Source: Erysipelotrichaceae bacterium
GTDB lineage: Bacteria; Bacillota_I; Bacilli_A; Erysipelotrichales; Erysipelotrichaceae
Direction: 5' to 3'
Assembly (NCBI GenBank): GCA_030528645.1
Contig: JAUMYM010000004.1
Span: 1-62,429 of the forward strand
DNA length: 62,429 bases
In this document: positions 33,725 through 42,839 of the stretch, in pieces
How positions within the stretch are numbered: position 1 is the first letter of the stretch
Layout of the letters: every line of letters starts with the position of its first letter
Notes under the pieces: generated by a model
What the model was told of the DNA's origin: nothing
The model's database searches: none
What the model saw: only the letters and a program-made list of their open reading frames with translations
Made by a program: the position numbers and the translations under genes

Positions 33725-35221
33725 ATGTTAAAAGAGAATAATATTTTACTTGGAAAAGCAAATGATTTAGAAATCATAATGCAGTTAAACAAAATGAATC
33801 GCCATGGTATTATTGCAGGTGCCAGTGGTACAGGGAAAACCGTTACTTTAAAAGTGATTGCGGAGTCTTTGTCTAAGGCAGGGGTTCCAACATTTATTGC
33901 AGATATTAAAGGTGATTTAAGTGGAATGGTACTACAAGGACAAGCTGAGAAGGTTGCTGGTCGCTTGGAATCAATGGGGATACAGGAGTTTCCATTTGAA
34001 GCCTTTCCGGTACGTTTTTATGATATTTACCAAGAAAAAGGACATCCAATTCGTACTACCGTATCACAAATGGGCCCATTACTTTTAAGTCGTATTTTAA
34101 ACTTATCGGAAGCACAAACAGGTGTTCTTAATATTGCCTTTAAAATTGCAGATGATAAACAATTAGAATTAATTGATATCAAAGATTTAAAGTCTATGTT
34201 GCAATTTATTAGTGAACACGCCAGTGAATATACCCTTGAATATGGCAATATTTCAAAACAAAGTGTAGGGGCTATTTTAAGACAACTATTAGTATTACAA
34301 CAAGAAGGTGGAGATTTATTTTTTGGGCAACCGGATTTAAATATCAATGACTGGCTAGCAGTGGAACAACAAAAGGGTGTTATGAATATCTTACATTGTG
34401 ATCGTCTTTTCTTAAGTCCAACACTCTATTCAACATTTTTGTTATGGATGCTTGGAGAATTGTATGAAACACTACCGGAAGTGGGAGATTTAGACAAGCC
34501 TAAAATGGTCTTCTTCTTTGATGAGGCACATTTACTTTTTGATGATGCACCAAAAGTGTTGATGAATAAAATTGAACAAATTGTTAAGTTAATACGTTCA
34601 AAAGGTGTTGGTATTTTCTTTATTACACAAAGTCCGGCTGATATCCCAAATGCAGTTTTAGCACAATGTTCAAATCGTATTCAACATGCTTTGCGTGCCT
34701 ATACGCCTAGTGAAATAAAGGCTGTGAAATTAGCAGCAGAATCCTTTAGAAGTAATCCGGAATTAGATACGATTGAAACCATTTCAAATATGTCTACAGG
34801 TACGGCATTGGTTTCTGTTTTGGATGCCAGCGGTGCACCAACAATAGTTCAAAAAACTAAGATTTTACCTCCATCTAGTTATATGGGTATGATTGATGAT
34901 CAAACTAGAAATCAAGTAATTAAACAAAGTAGTCTTTATGGAAAGTATGAAACAACCGTTGATAATATAAGTGCTTATGAAAAAATCACGCATTTAAAAG
35001 AAAAAATAGCGTTTGAAAAAGAAAAAGAGGAACTGGCTGCTCAAAGAGAAAAAGAAGTGGAAAAGGCTCGTAAAGAAAAAGCAAGAACAAGTAAAACGTC
35101 ATCAACAACAAGACGTAGAAAAAGTGCACTTGATAAAACAATTGATACAACAATGAATACAATTGGTAGAGAAACAGGGAAGGCTATTTTTAGAGGAATT
35201 CTAGGAATGTTTAAAAAATAA
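33725..35221 (+). CDS. HerA-like ATPase (DUF853/YjgR-type)
   Basis: A 498-aa P-loop ATPase of the HerA/FtsK superfamily. Walker A is GASGTGKT (32-39) and Walker B is MVFFFDEAH (Asp266-Glu267). The sensor ITQSPADIP and an Arg finger region (CSNRIQHALRAYTP) follow. The C-terminal 80 residues form a long charged coiled coil and a basic TSKTSSTTRRRKS stretch, suited to DNA or membrane binding. The DUF853/YjgR subgroup has no settled function. Cotranscription with pheST is likely (2-nt gap). Confidence 0.85.
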   Translation: MLKENNILLGKANDLEIIMQLNKMNRHGIIAGASGTGKTVTLKVIAESLSKAGVPTFIADIKGDLSGMVLQGQAEKVAGRLESMGIQEFPFEAFPVRFYDIYQEKGHPIRTTVSQMGPLLLSRILNLSEAQTGVLNIAFKIADDKQLELIDIKDLKSMLQFISEHASEYTLEYGNISKQSVGAILRQLLVLQQEGGDLFFGQPDLNINDWLAVEQQKGVMNILHCDRLFLSPTLYSTFLLWMLGELYETLPEVGDLDKPKMVFFFDEAHLLFDDAPKVLMNKIEQIVKLIRSKGVGIFFITQSPADIPNAVLAQCSNRIQHALRAYTPSEIKAVKLAAESFRSNPELDTIETISNMSTGTALVSVLDASGAPTIVQKTKILPPSSYMGMIDDQTRNQVIKQSSLYGKYETTVDNISAYEKITHLKEKIAFEKEKEELAAQREKEVEKARKEKARTSKTSSTTRRRKSALDKTIDTTMNTIGRETGKAIFRGILGMFKK

Positions 35222-35291
35222 TAATTTATATAGAAATATTTTTTAAATATGGTAAAATAACTATGCATTAAAAGAAGGAGAAAGAAATAAG

Positions 35292-37154
35292 ATGAAGAAG
35301 TTATTCGTTATTGCAATTGCATTTTTAATGAGTTTATCTTTAGTTGCTTGTAATACAAGTACAAAAAAAGAAACTTCATTTAAAGCTGGTACTTACACAG
35401 CTGAAGCATTTGGGTTTAATAAAGAAACTCCAATTAGCGTTGAAGTAGTTACAAGTGATAGTGCAATTGAATCAGTAAAAGTATTGTCACACAAAGAAAC
35501 AGATGGGATTGGTTCAGTAGCTGCTGAAAAATTACCACAACAAATTGTTGATACACAATCAGTAGATATTGATATTATCAGTGGAGCAACAATGTCAAGT
35601 GAAGCTATCGTTGAAGCTGTAACACTTGCTTTAAAACAAGCAGGAGTAGATGCAAAAAAATTAGTGAAAAAAGAAAGCAATAAAAAAGAAGCACAAGTGA
35701 TTGATGCTGATGTATTAGTAATCGGTGCTGGTGGTGCTGGTTTATCAGCTGCAATTGAAGCTGCTGATGCTGGTAAAAAAGTTGTTATTTTAGAAAAAAC
35801 AGCAATTACAGGTGGTAATACTACAAGAAGTACTGGTGGTATGAACGCTGCAAAAACTGCAAACCAAGATCAAAATACATTTGAAGAAGGAAGCAGTTTA
35901 GAAAAGAAATTAGAAACAGCAAAAGAAAAATATCCAGAATTATCTGAATTAGTTGCTACTGTTGAAAAACAATATCAAGATTATTTAGCAAATCCTCAAG
36001 GATATTTCGATTCAACAGAATTATTTATGTTAGATACTTTAGTTGGTGGTAAAAATGTAAATAATCCTGAATTAGTTAAAGTATTAGTTGAAAATTCTGC
36101 TGAAACAGTAGAATGGTTAAAAGCAAACGGTGCTGATTTATCTTCAGTATCTAGCTTTGGTGGTGCAAGTGTAAAACGTATTCACCGTCCAGTGAATGCA
36201 GAAGGTAAAACAATTGCTGTAGGTTCTTACCTTGTTCCAATTTTAACAGAAGTTGCAACTAAAAAAGGTGTTGAAATTATTTATGATGCACAAGTTACTG
36301 AATTGTTAGTAAATGAAGGTGTTGTAGTTGGTGCTAAATCAGATACTTATACAGTAAATGCAAAATCAGTTGTTATTGCAACAGGTGGTTTTGGTGCTAA
36401 TATTGAAATGGTTACAAAATTTAAACCGGAATTAAAGGGATTTGTTACAACAAACTCACCTGCAATTACTGGTGATGGTATTGTCTTTGCTCAAGCAATT
36501 GGTGCTAATGTAGTAGATATGGATCAAATCCAAATTCACCCTACAGTAGAACAAAAGAGCTCAGGATTGATTACAGAAGGTTTACGTGGAGATGGTGCTA
36601 TCTTAGTTAACTCAGAAGGTAAACGTTTCGTTGATGAAGTTGGAACACGTGATGCTGTTTCAGCTGCTGAAGTTGCTCAACCAGGTGGTTTTGCATACTT
36701 AATTATCGATCAAAGAATGGTTGATTCTTCAAGTGTAATCGCAAGTTATATTTCAAAAGGTTATACAGTAACTGGAGAAACATTAGAAGACTTAGCGAAA
36801 GTTATTGAAGTAGATGCAGAAAACTTAAAAGCTACTTTAGAAACATGGAACCAAGCAGTAGAATCTAAAAATGATGCTGAATTTAACCGTACATCATTTG
36901 CTGAAAAATTAGATACAGCTCCATACTATGCAATTAAAGTTGCTCCTGGTGTTCACCATACAATGGGTGGATTACAAATCAATGCAAATGCAGAAGTATT
37001 AAATACAAATGGAGAAGTAATTAAAGGCTTATACGCTGCTGGTGAAGTTACTGGTGGTGTACATGGTGCAAACCGTTTAGGTGGTAATGCTGTTGCAGAT
37101 ATTATCGTATTTGGACGTATTGCTGGTAAAAACGCTGCAGCATCTGCAAAATAG
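35292..37154 (+). CDS. Surface lipoprotein flavin reductase (FMN-binding + FAD-binding 2; fumarate/urocanate reductase-like)
   Basis: A 620-aa protein: lipobox LSLVACNTS, then an FMN-binding domain (about 30-120) in which Thr100 of SGATMS is the predicted site of covalent FMN attachment by ApbE. The FAD-dependent reductase core begins at VLVIGAGGAGLS (about 142) with AITGGNTTRSTGGM, HPT, EGLRGDGAILVNSEGKRFVDE and HHTMGGLQIN. Such flavinylated proteins reduce fumarate, urocanate or similar acids outside the membrane. The acceptor is not determined here. The ApbE gene is not in the window. Confidence 0.9.
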   Translation: MKKLFVIAIAFLMSLSLVACNTSTKKETSFKAGTYTAEAFGFNKETPISVEVVTSDSAIESVKVLSHKETDGIGSVAAEKLPQQIVDTQSVDIDIISGATMSSEAIVEAVTLALKQAGVDAKKLVKKESNKKEAQVIDADVLVIGAGGAGLSAAIEAADAGKKVVILEKTAITGGNTTRSTGGMNAAKTANQDQNTFEEGSSLEKKLETAKEKYPELSELVATVEKQYQDYLANPQGYFDSTELFMLDTLVGGKNVNNPELVKVLVENSAETVEWLKANGADLSSVSSFGGASVKRIHRPVNAEGKTIAVGSYLVPILTEVATKKGVEIIYDAQVTELLVNEGVVVGAKSDTYTVNAKSVVIATGGFGANIEMVTKFKPELKGFVTTNSPAITGDGIVFAQAIGANVVDMDQIQIHPTVEQKSSGLITEGLRGDGAILVNSEGKRFVDEVGTRDAVSAAEVAQPGGFAYLIIDQRMVDSSSVIASYISKGYTVTGETLEDLAKVIEVDAENLKATLETWNQAVESKNDAEFNRTSFAEKLDTAPYYAIKVAPGVHHTMGGLQINANAEVLNTNGEVIKGLYAAGEVTGGVHGANRLGGNAVADIIVFGRIAGKNAAASAK

Positions 37155-37162
37155 AGAATAAA

Positions 37163-37190
37163 ACACTTTACAATGTAAAGTGTTTTTTTG
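37163..37190 (+). terminator. Strong terminator of the flavin reductase gene
   Basis: A 9-bp stem, ACACTTTAC/GTAAAGTGT, over AAT, followed by seven Ts. Confidence 0.9.
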
Positions 37191-37203
37191 TTATAAATAA
37201 TAT

Positions 37204-37243
37204 AAATGAACTTCCTTTTTAACCTGTGAAGTTCATTTTATTT
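37204..37243. terminator. Second hairpin in tandem
   Basis: An 11-bp perfect stem, AAATGAACTTC/GAAGTTCATTT, with a 13-nt loop, followed by TATTTAT. Placed between the flavin reductase terminator and the next promoter; it may be a back-up terminator or stop leftward read-through. Confidence 0.5.
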
Positions 37244-37252
37244 ATAATTACT

Positions 37253-37281
37253 TTGTTGTCTTTTTCAAGATATGATAAAAT
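37253..37281 (+). promoter_or_regulatory. Promoter of the DUF1349-pepT-fruK run
   Basis: TTGTTG (37253-37258), 17 nt, TAAAAT (37276-37281) preceded by TGA (extended -10). Confidence 0.5.
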
Positions 37282-37299
37282 AAACAAAGGAGTTAAATT

Positions 37300-37887
37300 A
37301 TGAAAAAAGAGTTGAATACAAAGCTTTTAAAATGGATCAATGAACCAAAGTATTATGTTATTGATACAAGTAAAGTTATCATTGGCACGGAGCCTTATAC
37401 AAATTTATGGCATAACACAAATGGAAATCAAATCTTTAATAATGCTCATTGTTTGGTGTTTGATATTCATAGAGATTTCACATTTACCGTGAAAGTAGAA
37501 TATCGCTTTAATAAACGATTAGATCAATGTGGTATCCTTTTGATGAAAGATGAATATAATTATTTAAAAGTAGATATTGAACATAAAAATGAAGAGATTT
37601 CTTTTTTAACTTCTACATTAACCTTAAATGCCTATTCTGATATGGCAAGTGGGAATTTAGCAAATGGTATTGAAACAATGTATTTTCGATTAAGTAGACG
37701 AGATAATGATTTCTTAGTTGAAAATTCATACGATGGAAAAAAATTTAAACGTATGCGTATTTGTCATCTAGATGGGACAAACTTTAAGCTAGGTATTTAT
37801 GCATGTAGTCCATTGGATTCAAGTTTTGATGCAATTTTTCAAAATTTATATTTAGAAGAATGTATATGGAAAAAGGGGGATTTATGA
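37300..37887 (+). CDS. DUF1349 domain protein (concanavalin-like fold)
   Basis: A 195-aa protein nearly filled by a DUF1349 domain (PF07081), a beta-sandwich related to carbohydrate-binding folds. Landmarks are LWHNTNG near residue 40, RFNKRLDQCGILLMKDEYNYLKVDIEHKNEE, and the closing KLGIYACSPLDSSFDAIFQNLYL. No signal peptide, so it is cytoplasmic. A sugar- or glycan-related ligand is a guess from the fold. Its stop overlaps the pepT start (ATGA). Confidence 0.8.
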   Translation: MKKELNTKLLKWINEPKYYVIDTSKVIIGTEPYTNLWHNTNGNQIFNNAHCLVFDIHRDFTFTVKVEYRFNKRLDQCGILLMKDEYNYLKVDIEHKNEEISFLTSTLTLNAYSDMASGNLANGIETMYFRLSRRDNDFLVENSYDGKKFKRMRICHLDGTNFKLGIYACSPLDSSFDAIFQNLYLEECIWKKGDL

Positions 37888-39098
37888 AAGCCGTTGATCG
37901 TTTAATAAACTATGTAAAAATTGAAACAACATCCAATCCAGAAAGCAACACTAGTCCAACAAGTGCAAATCAATTTGATTTGGCTCGTGTTTTAAAAGAA
38001 GAACTCATAGAATTGGGTGTAGAAAAAGTTATTTTAACAGATACTTGTTATGTCTATGCGTTTATTCCAAGTAATGTAGATACTCCTACAGATAAAATAG
38101 GATTGATTGCACACATGGATACTGCACCGGATTTTTCAGGTAAGAATGTAAATCCGAGAATTGTAGAAAAGTATGATGGTAGTGATATTATTTTAAATAA
38201 CCAAAGAGTATTGTCAAAACAACGTTTTACACAACTAGAAGAATTAATTGGACATGACTTATTAGTAACCGATGGAACAACGCTATTAGGGGCAGATGAT
38301 AAAGCCGGAATTAGTGTAATTATGACACTGGTAGAATATGTTATGTCACATCCAGAATTTAAACATGGAGACATTCGCATCGCTTTTACTCCAGATGAAG
38401 AAGTGGGAAAAGGGGCAGATCATTTTGATGTTGAACTCTTTGATGCAGACTATGCCTTTACTTTTGATGGAGGTCATGGAGATGATTTAAGTTATGAAAC
38501 ATTCAATGCAGCAAGTGTAGATATAGAAATTGAAGGATTGTCTGTTCACCCAGGTAGTGCAAAAGGTCGAATGATCAATGCTTCTTTAGTTGGTTGTGAA
38601 TTTGTTTCGATGTTGCCAGTCTTTGACCGACCTGAATTTACGGAAGGAAAAGAAGGATTTAATCATTTAACTGATTTTAACGGTGATGTAAGTTATTGTA
38701 AATTACAATATATTGTTCGTAATCATGATATGGATGTATTTCATAGACAATTGGCTTTATTTGAAAAGATTAAGACATTTATGAATGAAAAATACAATCA
38801 AGAGCTTGTTAAAATTTCTACGAACATTCAATATAACAATATGTATGAAGTTTTAAAAGATCACATGCATATTGTAAATAAAATGCAGGATGCAATGCTT
38901 GCAGTAGGTATTACCCCAAAAATAGAAGCTATTCGTGGTGGTACAGATGGCTCACGTTTAACGTTTATGAATCTTCCTTGTCCAAATGTTGGATGTGGAG
39001 GTGGGAATTTCCATGGTCCTTATGAGTATTGTTCGATTACAGATTTAAATAGAGCTGTGGAAGTTGCGAAACATCTAGTGAGTGTAAAAGGAGAATAA
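37884..39098 (+). CDS. pepT: Peptidase T (tripeptide aminopeptidase)
   Basis: A 404-aa M20 family metallopeptidase. Start at ATG 37884 behind AAAAGGGGGA, overlapping the upstream stop. Metal ligands: His77 and catalytic Asp79 in LIAHMDTAPDFSG, bridging Asp in LLGADDKAG, Glu pair in FTPDEEVGKGAD, a further Asp in FTFDGG, and a late His in GGGNFHGPYE. It cleaves the N-terminal residue of tripeptides in the cytoplasm. Confidence 0.95.
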   Translation: MKAVDRLINYVKIETTSNPESNTSPTSANQFDLARVLKEELIELGVEKVILTDTCYVYAFIPSNVDTPTDKIGLIAHMDTAPDFSGKNVNPRIVEKYDGSDIILNNQRVLSKQRFTQLEELIGHDLLVTDGTTLLGADDKAGISVIMTLVEYVMSHPEFKHGDIRIAFTPDEEVGKGADHFDVELFDADYAFTFDGGHGDDLSYETFNAASVDIEIEGLSVHPGSAKGRMINASLVGCEFVSMLPVFDRPEFTEGKEGFNHLTDFNGDVSYCKLQYIVRNHDMDVFHRQLALFEKIKTFMNEKYNQELVKISTNIQYNNMYEVLKDHMHIVNKMQDAMLAVGITPKIEAIRGGTDGSRLTFMNLPCPNVGCGGGNFHGPYEYCSITDLNRAVEVAKHLVSVKGE

Positions 39099-39100
39099 AG

Positions 39101-40027
39101 ATGATATATACATGTACTTTGAATCCTTCATTGGATTATTACTTAGAGTTTGATAAACCATGTAAGATGAAAGTTACGAATCGAAGTAATTTAGAATATT
39201 ATGAAGCAGGTGGCAAGGGAATTAATGTTTCCATTGTTTTAAATAATCTCATGGTTCCAACACGTGCATTGGGGTTTTTAGGTGGTTTTACAAGTGATTT
39301 TTATTTATCACTTTTACAACGTTACGAGTATTTACAACCTTCGTTTACAACGATTGAAGGACACACTCGTATTAATATTAAAATTAAAGATTCACAGGAA
39401 ACAGAATACAATGCAAAAGGTCCAGTCATTTCATATCAAAGTTTTCAATCCTTAATGAAAAAAATTGAACGTATTGATGAAAGAGATATTTTTATATTAA
39501 GTGGATCTATTCCCGAAAGCATTTTAGAATATGTTGAAGAAATTATTAAAACATTAAAAGAAAATAACGTTCCTTTTGTACTAGATACCAATCCAACCAT
39601 AACAAGTCAATTGTTAAAGTATCAACCATTATTAATTAAACCAAATATTAAAGAACTTGAAGAGTTGGTACAACATGTAGTGGTTGATCAAGCTGAGATT
39701 GTAAAATATGCTAAGATGTTAGTGGAAGAGGGAGCTATTAATGTAATTGTATCACTAGGTGAAGAAGGTAGTATTATGGTTAATCAAGATGGTGCCTATT
39801 ATTCAAATACCATTCATAATGAAGTAATCTCTTCAACAGGAGCTGGAGATTCTATGGTAGCAGGTTTTGTCTTCAGTTTAAATCGTGGTGCCAATGTGGT
39901 TGATGCTTTTAAATATGCTAATTGTTGTGGATTAGCGACAACCTTTTCAAAAGGATTAGCAACAAGAGAGAAAATAGAACAATATTTTAATTTAATAGAA
40001 ATAGAAAAGATAGAGGATAATCAATGA
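39101..40027 (+). CDS. 1-phosphofructokinase family (PfkB/LacC-type) sugar kinase
   Basis: A 308-aa ribokinase-superfamily kinase. The start MIYTCTLNPSLDYYLEF is typical of FruK/LacC enzymes; the substrate loop is YEAGGKGINVS, and the anion hole with catalytic Asp250 lies in SSTGAGDSMVAGF. Most likely phosphorylates fructose 1-phosphate or tagatose 6-phosphate. No fructose PTS or DeoR-type regulator lies next to it, so substrate is unresolved. Overlaps the next gene by 4 nt. Confidence 0.85.
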   Translation: MIYTCTLNPSLDYYLEFDKPCKMKVTNRSNLEYYEAGGKGINVSIVLNNLMVPTRALGFLGGFTSDFYLSLLQRYEYLQPSFTTIEGHTRINIKIKDSQETEYNAKGPVISYQSFQSLMKKIERIDERDIFILSGSIPESILEYVEEIIKTLKENNVPFVLDTNPTITSQLLKYQPLLIKPNIKELEELVQHVVVDQAEIVKYAKMLVEEGAINVIVSLGEEGSIMVNQDGAYYSNTIHNEVISSTGAGDSMVAGFVFSLNRGANVVDAFKYANCCGLATTFSKGLATREKIEQYFNLIEIEKIEDNQ

Positions 40028-40596
40028 AAAAGATAATAGGTAGCTTACTTGTTAGTGTATTACTTCTTACAGGTTGTAGTGAAAAAGTAACCAAACTAAA
40101 TGTAACACTAACAAGTTTAGATTCTATAGAGGTTGATATGAGCAGTTATCATAATATGAGTGTTTCTAAGCATGTATTTAAGAAGGTAACTTTTGGACAA
40201 GCTAATACATTATATGCAAGTGAAAGTAATGCAGGAGGTAGTGCTGTTGTTGTTTATGGTTATCCGGGCTGTCCATTTTGTCAACAAGCTATGCATGTAT
40301 TGAATGATGCAGCAGAAGCGTTAGGTATTTATGTCTATTATGTGGAAGCTACTCAAGAGTATGAAGGAAAACAAGCGGATATAGATACTTTAATGAGTTT
40401 GATTTCGGAGTATTTACTCAAAGAAAACAAAAGTGATCAACTTTATGTACCACAAGTATTTGTTATTAAAAACGGGAAGATTGTAGGTTCACATTTATCA
40501 TTAGTGAATAGTTATCGTGGTGGTAATTTATCAGATGGTCAATATAAAGAGTTGAAAAATATTTATATACGTATTATGAAAAAACTAAGTGATTAA
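40024..40596 (+). CDS. Thioredoxin-fold lipoprotein
   Basis: A 190-aa protein: lipobox LLLTGCSE (Cys18), a linker of about 50 residues, then a thioredoxin-like domain with active site CPFC (Cys83/Cys86) in YPGCPFCQQAM and a cis-Pro region in YVPQVFVIKNGKIVG. It acts outside the membrane as a disulfide reductase or oxidase. A glutaredoxin-like gene follows 14 nt downstream, giving an extracellular plus cytoplasmic thiol-redox pair. Confidence 0.85.
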   Translation: MKKIIGSLLVSVLLLTGCSEKVTKLNVTLTSLDSIEVDMSSYHNMSVSKHVFKKVTFGQANTLYASESNAGGSAVVVYGYPGCPFCQQAMHVLNDAAEALGIYVYYVEATQEYEGKQADIDTLMSLISEYLLKENKSDQLYVPQVFVIKNGKIVGSHLSLVNSYRGGNLSDGQYKELKNIYIRIMKKLSD

Positions 40597-40610
40597 AAGG
40601 AGATTGTAAG

Positions 40611-40865
40611 ATGAAACAAGTGAAGTTATTTTATTTAAGAATGTGTCCTTATTGTTTAAAGGCTTTAAAGTATTTAGAAGAATTAAAGAAAGAAGAGCGT
40701 TATAAAGATATTGAAATTGAGATGATTGAAGAAAACAAACATCCTGAAATTGCTAATCAATATAACTATTATTATGTGCCAACATTTTATGTTGATGAAG
40801 TAAAAGTATTTGAAGGAAAACCAACTTTAGAAGATATTAAGCGTGTATTAGATCAATCGTTATAA
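40611..40865 (+). CDS. Glutaredoxin-like protein
   Basis: An 84-aa single-domain protein. Active site Cys12-Pro-Tyr-Cys15 in YLRMCPYCLKAL, with the cis-Pro at YVPTFYVDE. No signal, so cytoplasmic. As many Bacillota lack glutathione, the reductant may be another low-molecular thiol or thioredoxin reductase. Confidence 0.88.
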   Translation: MKQVKLFYLRMCPYCLKALKYLEELKKEERYKDIEIEMIEENKHPEIANQYNYYYVPTFYVDEVKVFEGKPTLEDIKRVLDQSL

Positions 40866-40869
40866 AGAT

Positions 40870-41283
40870 ATGTTTAAAAGTAGAGTTTCTTTAACAAATA
40901 CATTGTATTTACAGGAAATTTATGTTGATGATAAGTCAATTGATTTTTATATTTGTTTAAATGAAAAACGTATAGGTAAAATTGATTTGCGTTTTACGAT
41001 GGATGATGAAATGTATTATTTTGGACAAGTAGGGTATTCGATTGATCAACGTTATCAAGGACATAATTATGCATATTATGCATGTCAGATTCTCTTCCAA
41101 TTAGCAAGAGATAAATATAAGATGAATAGTTTAATTATTACTTGTAGTCCGAATAACATTGCATCTTTAAAAACACTTCAAAAATTAAATGGAACATTAC
41201 TTGAAAAAGTAAATGTTCCCATTCATCATGAATTGTTTCGTAGAAATGAAACAGAGAAATATATATTTGCATTTAAACTGTAG
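40870..41283 (+). CDS. GNAT family N-acetyltransferase
   Basis: A 137-aa protein of RimJ/RimL-type GNAT fold. IGKIDLRFTMDD, the acyl-CoA loop region VGYSIDQRYQGHNYAYYACQIL (equivalent of Q/R-x-x-G-x-A), and the C-terminal CSPNNIASLKTLQKLNG (N-x-x-S) are visible. Substrate unknown. Weak ribosome binding site, only 4 nt after the glutaredoxin stop, so translation is probably coupled. Confidence 0.8.
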   Translation: MFKSRVSLTNTLYLQEIYVDDKSIDFYICLNEKRIGKIDLRFTMDDEMYYFGQVGYSIDQRYQGHNYAYYACQILFQLARDKYKMNSLIITCSPNNIASLKTLQKLNGTLLEKVNVPIHHELFRRNETEKYIFAFKL

Positions 41284-41291
41284 AGGTAGCT

Positions 41292-42818
41292 ATGAGAAGG
41301 TTAAAGTTGTTGATTTTTAATCGTTTAATTTTTGTAGGTATCATTATTATGATACAGCTTTATTTTCTAATGAAGATATTTTATTCTACTTTAGAATATA
41401 GTGTCATCCTACAACAATCGTTATTGTTTTTAAGTGTAGTTATGGTTATTTATATTTTAAATAAAAAGGATAATCCTTCCTTTCAACTTGCATGGTGTAT
41501 TTTGATTTTAGCATTACCTCTTTTTGGTGGGGTTGCATATTTGTTATTTGGTGGTAAAAAGATTCCGAAGATGTTGCGCAATGAAATGACAAAATCAATT
41601 CATGAATCCAATGCGATGTTGAATCGTGATGAAAATCTACAAAGTGCTATTAAAAAGTATGATGAAGATGTAGCTGTTTTATTTAACTATGTTCAAAATT
41701 GTGGATATTATCCGTATTATGATAAGACACAAAGTCAGTATTATCCAAGTGGTGAAGTTGCTTTTGAAGCAATCTTAAAAGATTTAAAGCAAGCAAAGCA
41801 TTTTATTTTCCTTGAGTTCTTTATTATTAAAGAAGGAAAGATGTGGAATGAAATATTAGAAGTTTTACAACAAAAAGTGCAAGAAGATATTGAAGTATAT
41901 GTCATGTATGATGATGCAGGATGTGTACAAACGTTACCATATCGTTATGAAGAGTATTTGAATCAATTAGGTATTAAGTGTGTTATTTTTAATAAGCTTG
42001 AAGCTCGTTTAGCCATTAAAATGAATAATCGAGATCATCGTAAACTCATTGTTATTGACAATCAAATTGCTTATTTTGGTGGTATTAATCTATCGGATGA
42101 ATATATCAATGTGTGGAAACGATTTGGATATTGGAAAGATAGTGCAATTCGTATTGAAGGGAAAGCGGTTTGGAGTGCAACTGTCATGTTTATACAGTTT
42201 TATAATGCGATTGCTAAACGTAAGCTGATATATCAAGATTTTAAGATTCCATGTATGGAAAACGAGAACGAACAATTTGTGTTACCATTTTCAGATAGTC
42301 CTACAGATGATGAACAAATTGGTAAGAACATACATATAAATTTAATCAACAAAGCTAAGAAGTATATTTATATTCATACACCCTATCTAATTATTGATTA
42401 CGATATGACAATGTCATTGACACGTGCCAGTAAAAATGGAGTTGAAGTGATTATTACCACACCTGCAATTCCGGATAAAAAATATGTTTTTGCGATTACA
42501 CGGAATAACTATCAAAAACTATTAAAGGCAGGTGTTAAGATTTATGAATTTACACCGGGTTTTTTACACTCTAAAAATTTTGTGTGTGATGATTTGGTTG
42601 CTTTAGTTGGTACTATCAATATGGACTATCGAAGTTATTATTTGCATTATGAATGTGGGGTATTAGTTGCAGATAAACAAGTAGTTTTAGATGTGAAAGA
42701 AGATTATCTAGCTACTTTAAAACAATCAAAAAGAATTTATTTAGAAGATATGGAAGATACAAATATTTTTATGAAAATGATACGTGCATTTTTAAATATA
42801 TTTGCGCCATTGATGTAG
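41292..42818 (+). CDS. cls: Cardiolipin synthase
   Basis: A 508-aa membrane enzyme that joins two phosphatidylglycerols. Two N-terminal membrane helices, then two phospholipase D motifs: HRKLIVID (His249, Lys251) followed by GGINLSDEY, and HSKNFVCDD (His426, Lys428) with GTINMDYRS. Length and order match bacterial ClsA-type enzymes. The patatin-like phospholipase gene comes 21 nt after, suggesting a lipid-handling end to this operon. Confidence 0.93.
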   Translation: MRRLKLLIFNRLIFVGIIIMIQLYFLMKIFYSTLEYSVILQQSLLFLSVVMVIYILNKKDNPSFQLAWCILILALPLFGGVAYLLFGGKKIPKMLRNEMTKSIHESNAMLNRDENLQSAIKKYDEDVAVLFNYVQNCGYYPYYDKTQSQYYPSGEVAFEAILKDLKQAKHFIFLEFFIIKEGKMWNEILEVLQQKVQEDIEVYVMYDDAGCVQTLPYRYEEYLNQLGIKCVIFNKLEARLAIKMNNRDHRKLIVIDNQIAYFGGINLSDEYINVWKRFGYWKDSAIRIEGKAVWSATVMFIQFYNAIAKRKLIYQDFKIPCMENENEQFVLPFSDSPTDDEQIGKNIHINLINKAKKYIYIHTPYLIIDYDMTMSLTRASKNGVEVIITTPAIPDKKYVFAITRNNYQKLLKAGVKIYEFTPGFLHSKNFVCDDLVALVGTINMDYRSYYLHYECGVLVADKQVVLDVKEDYLATLKQSKRIYLEDMEDTNIFMKMIRAFLNIFAPLM

Positions 42819-42839
42819 AGGGAAGGAAGGTATATAGCA

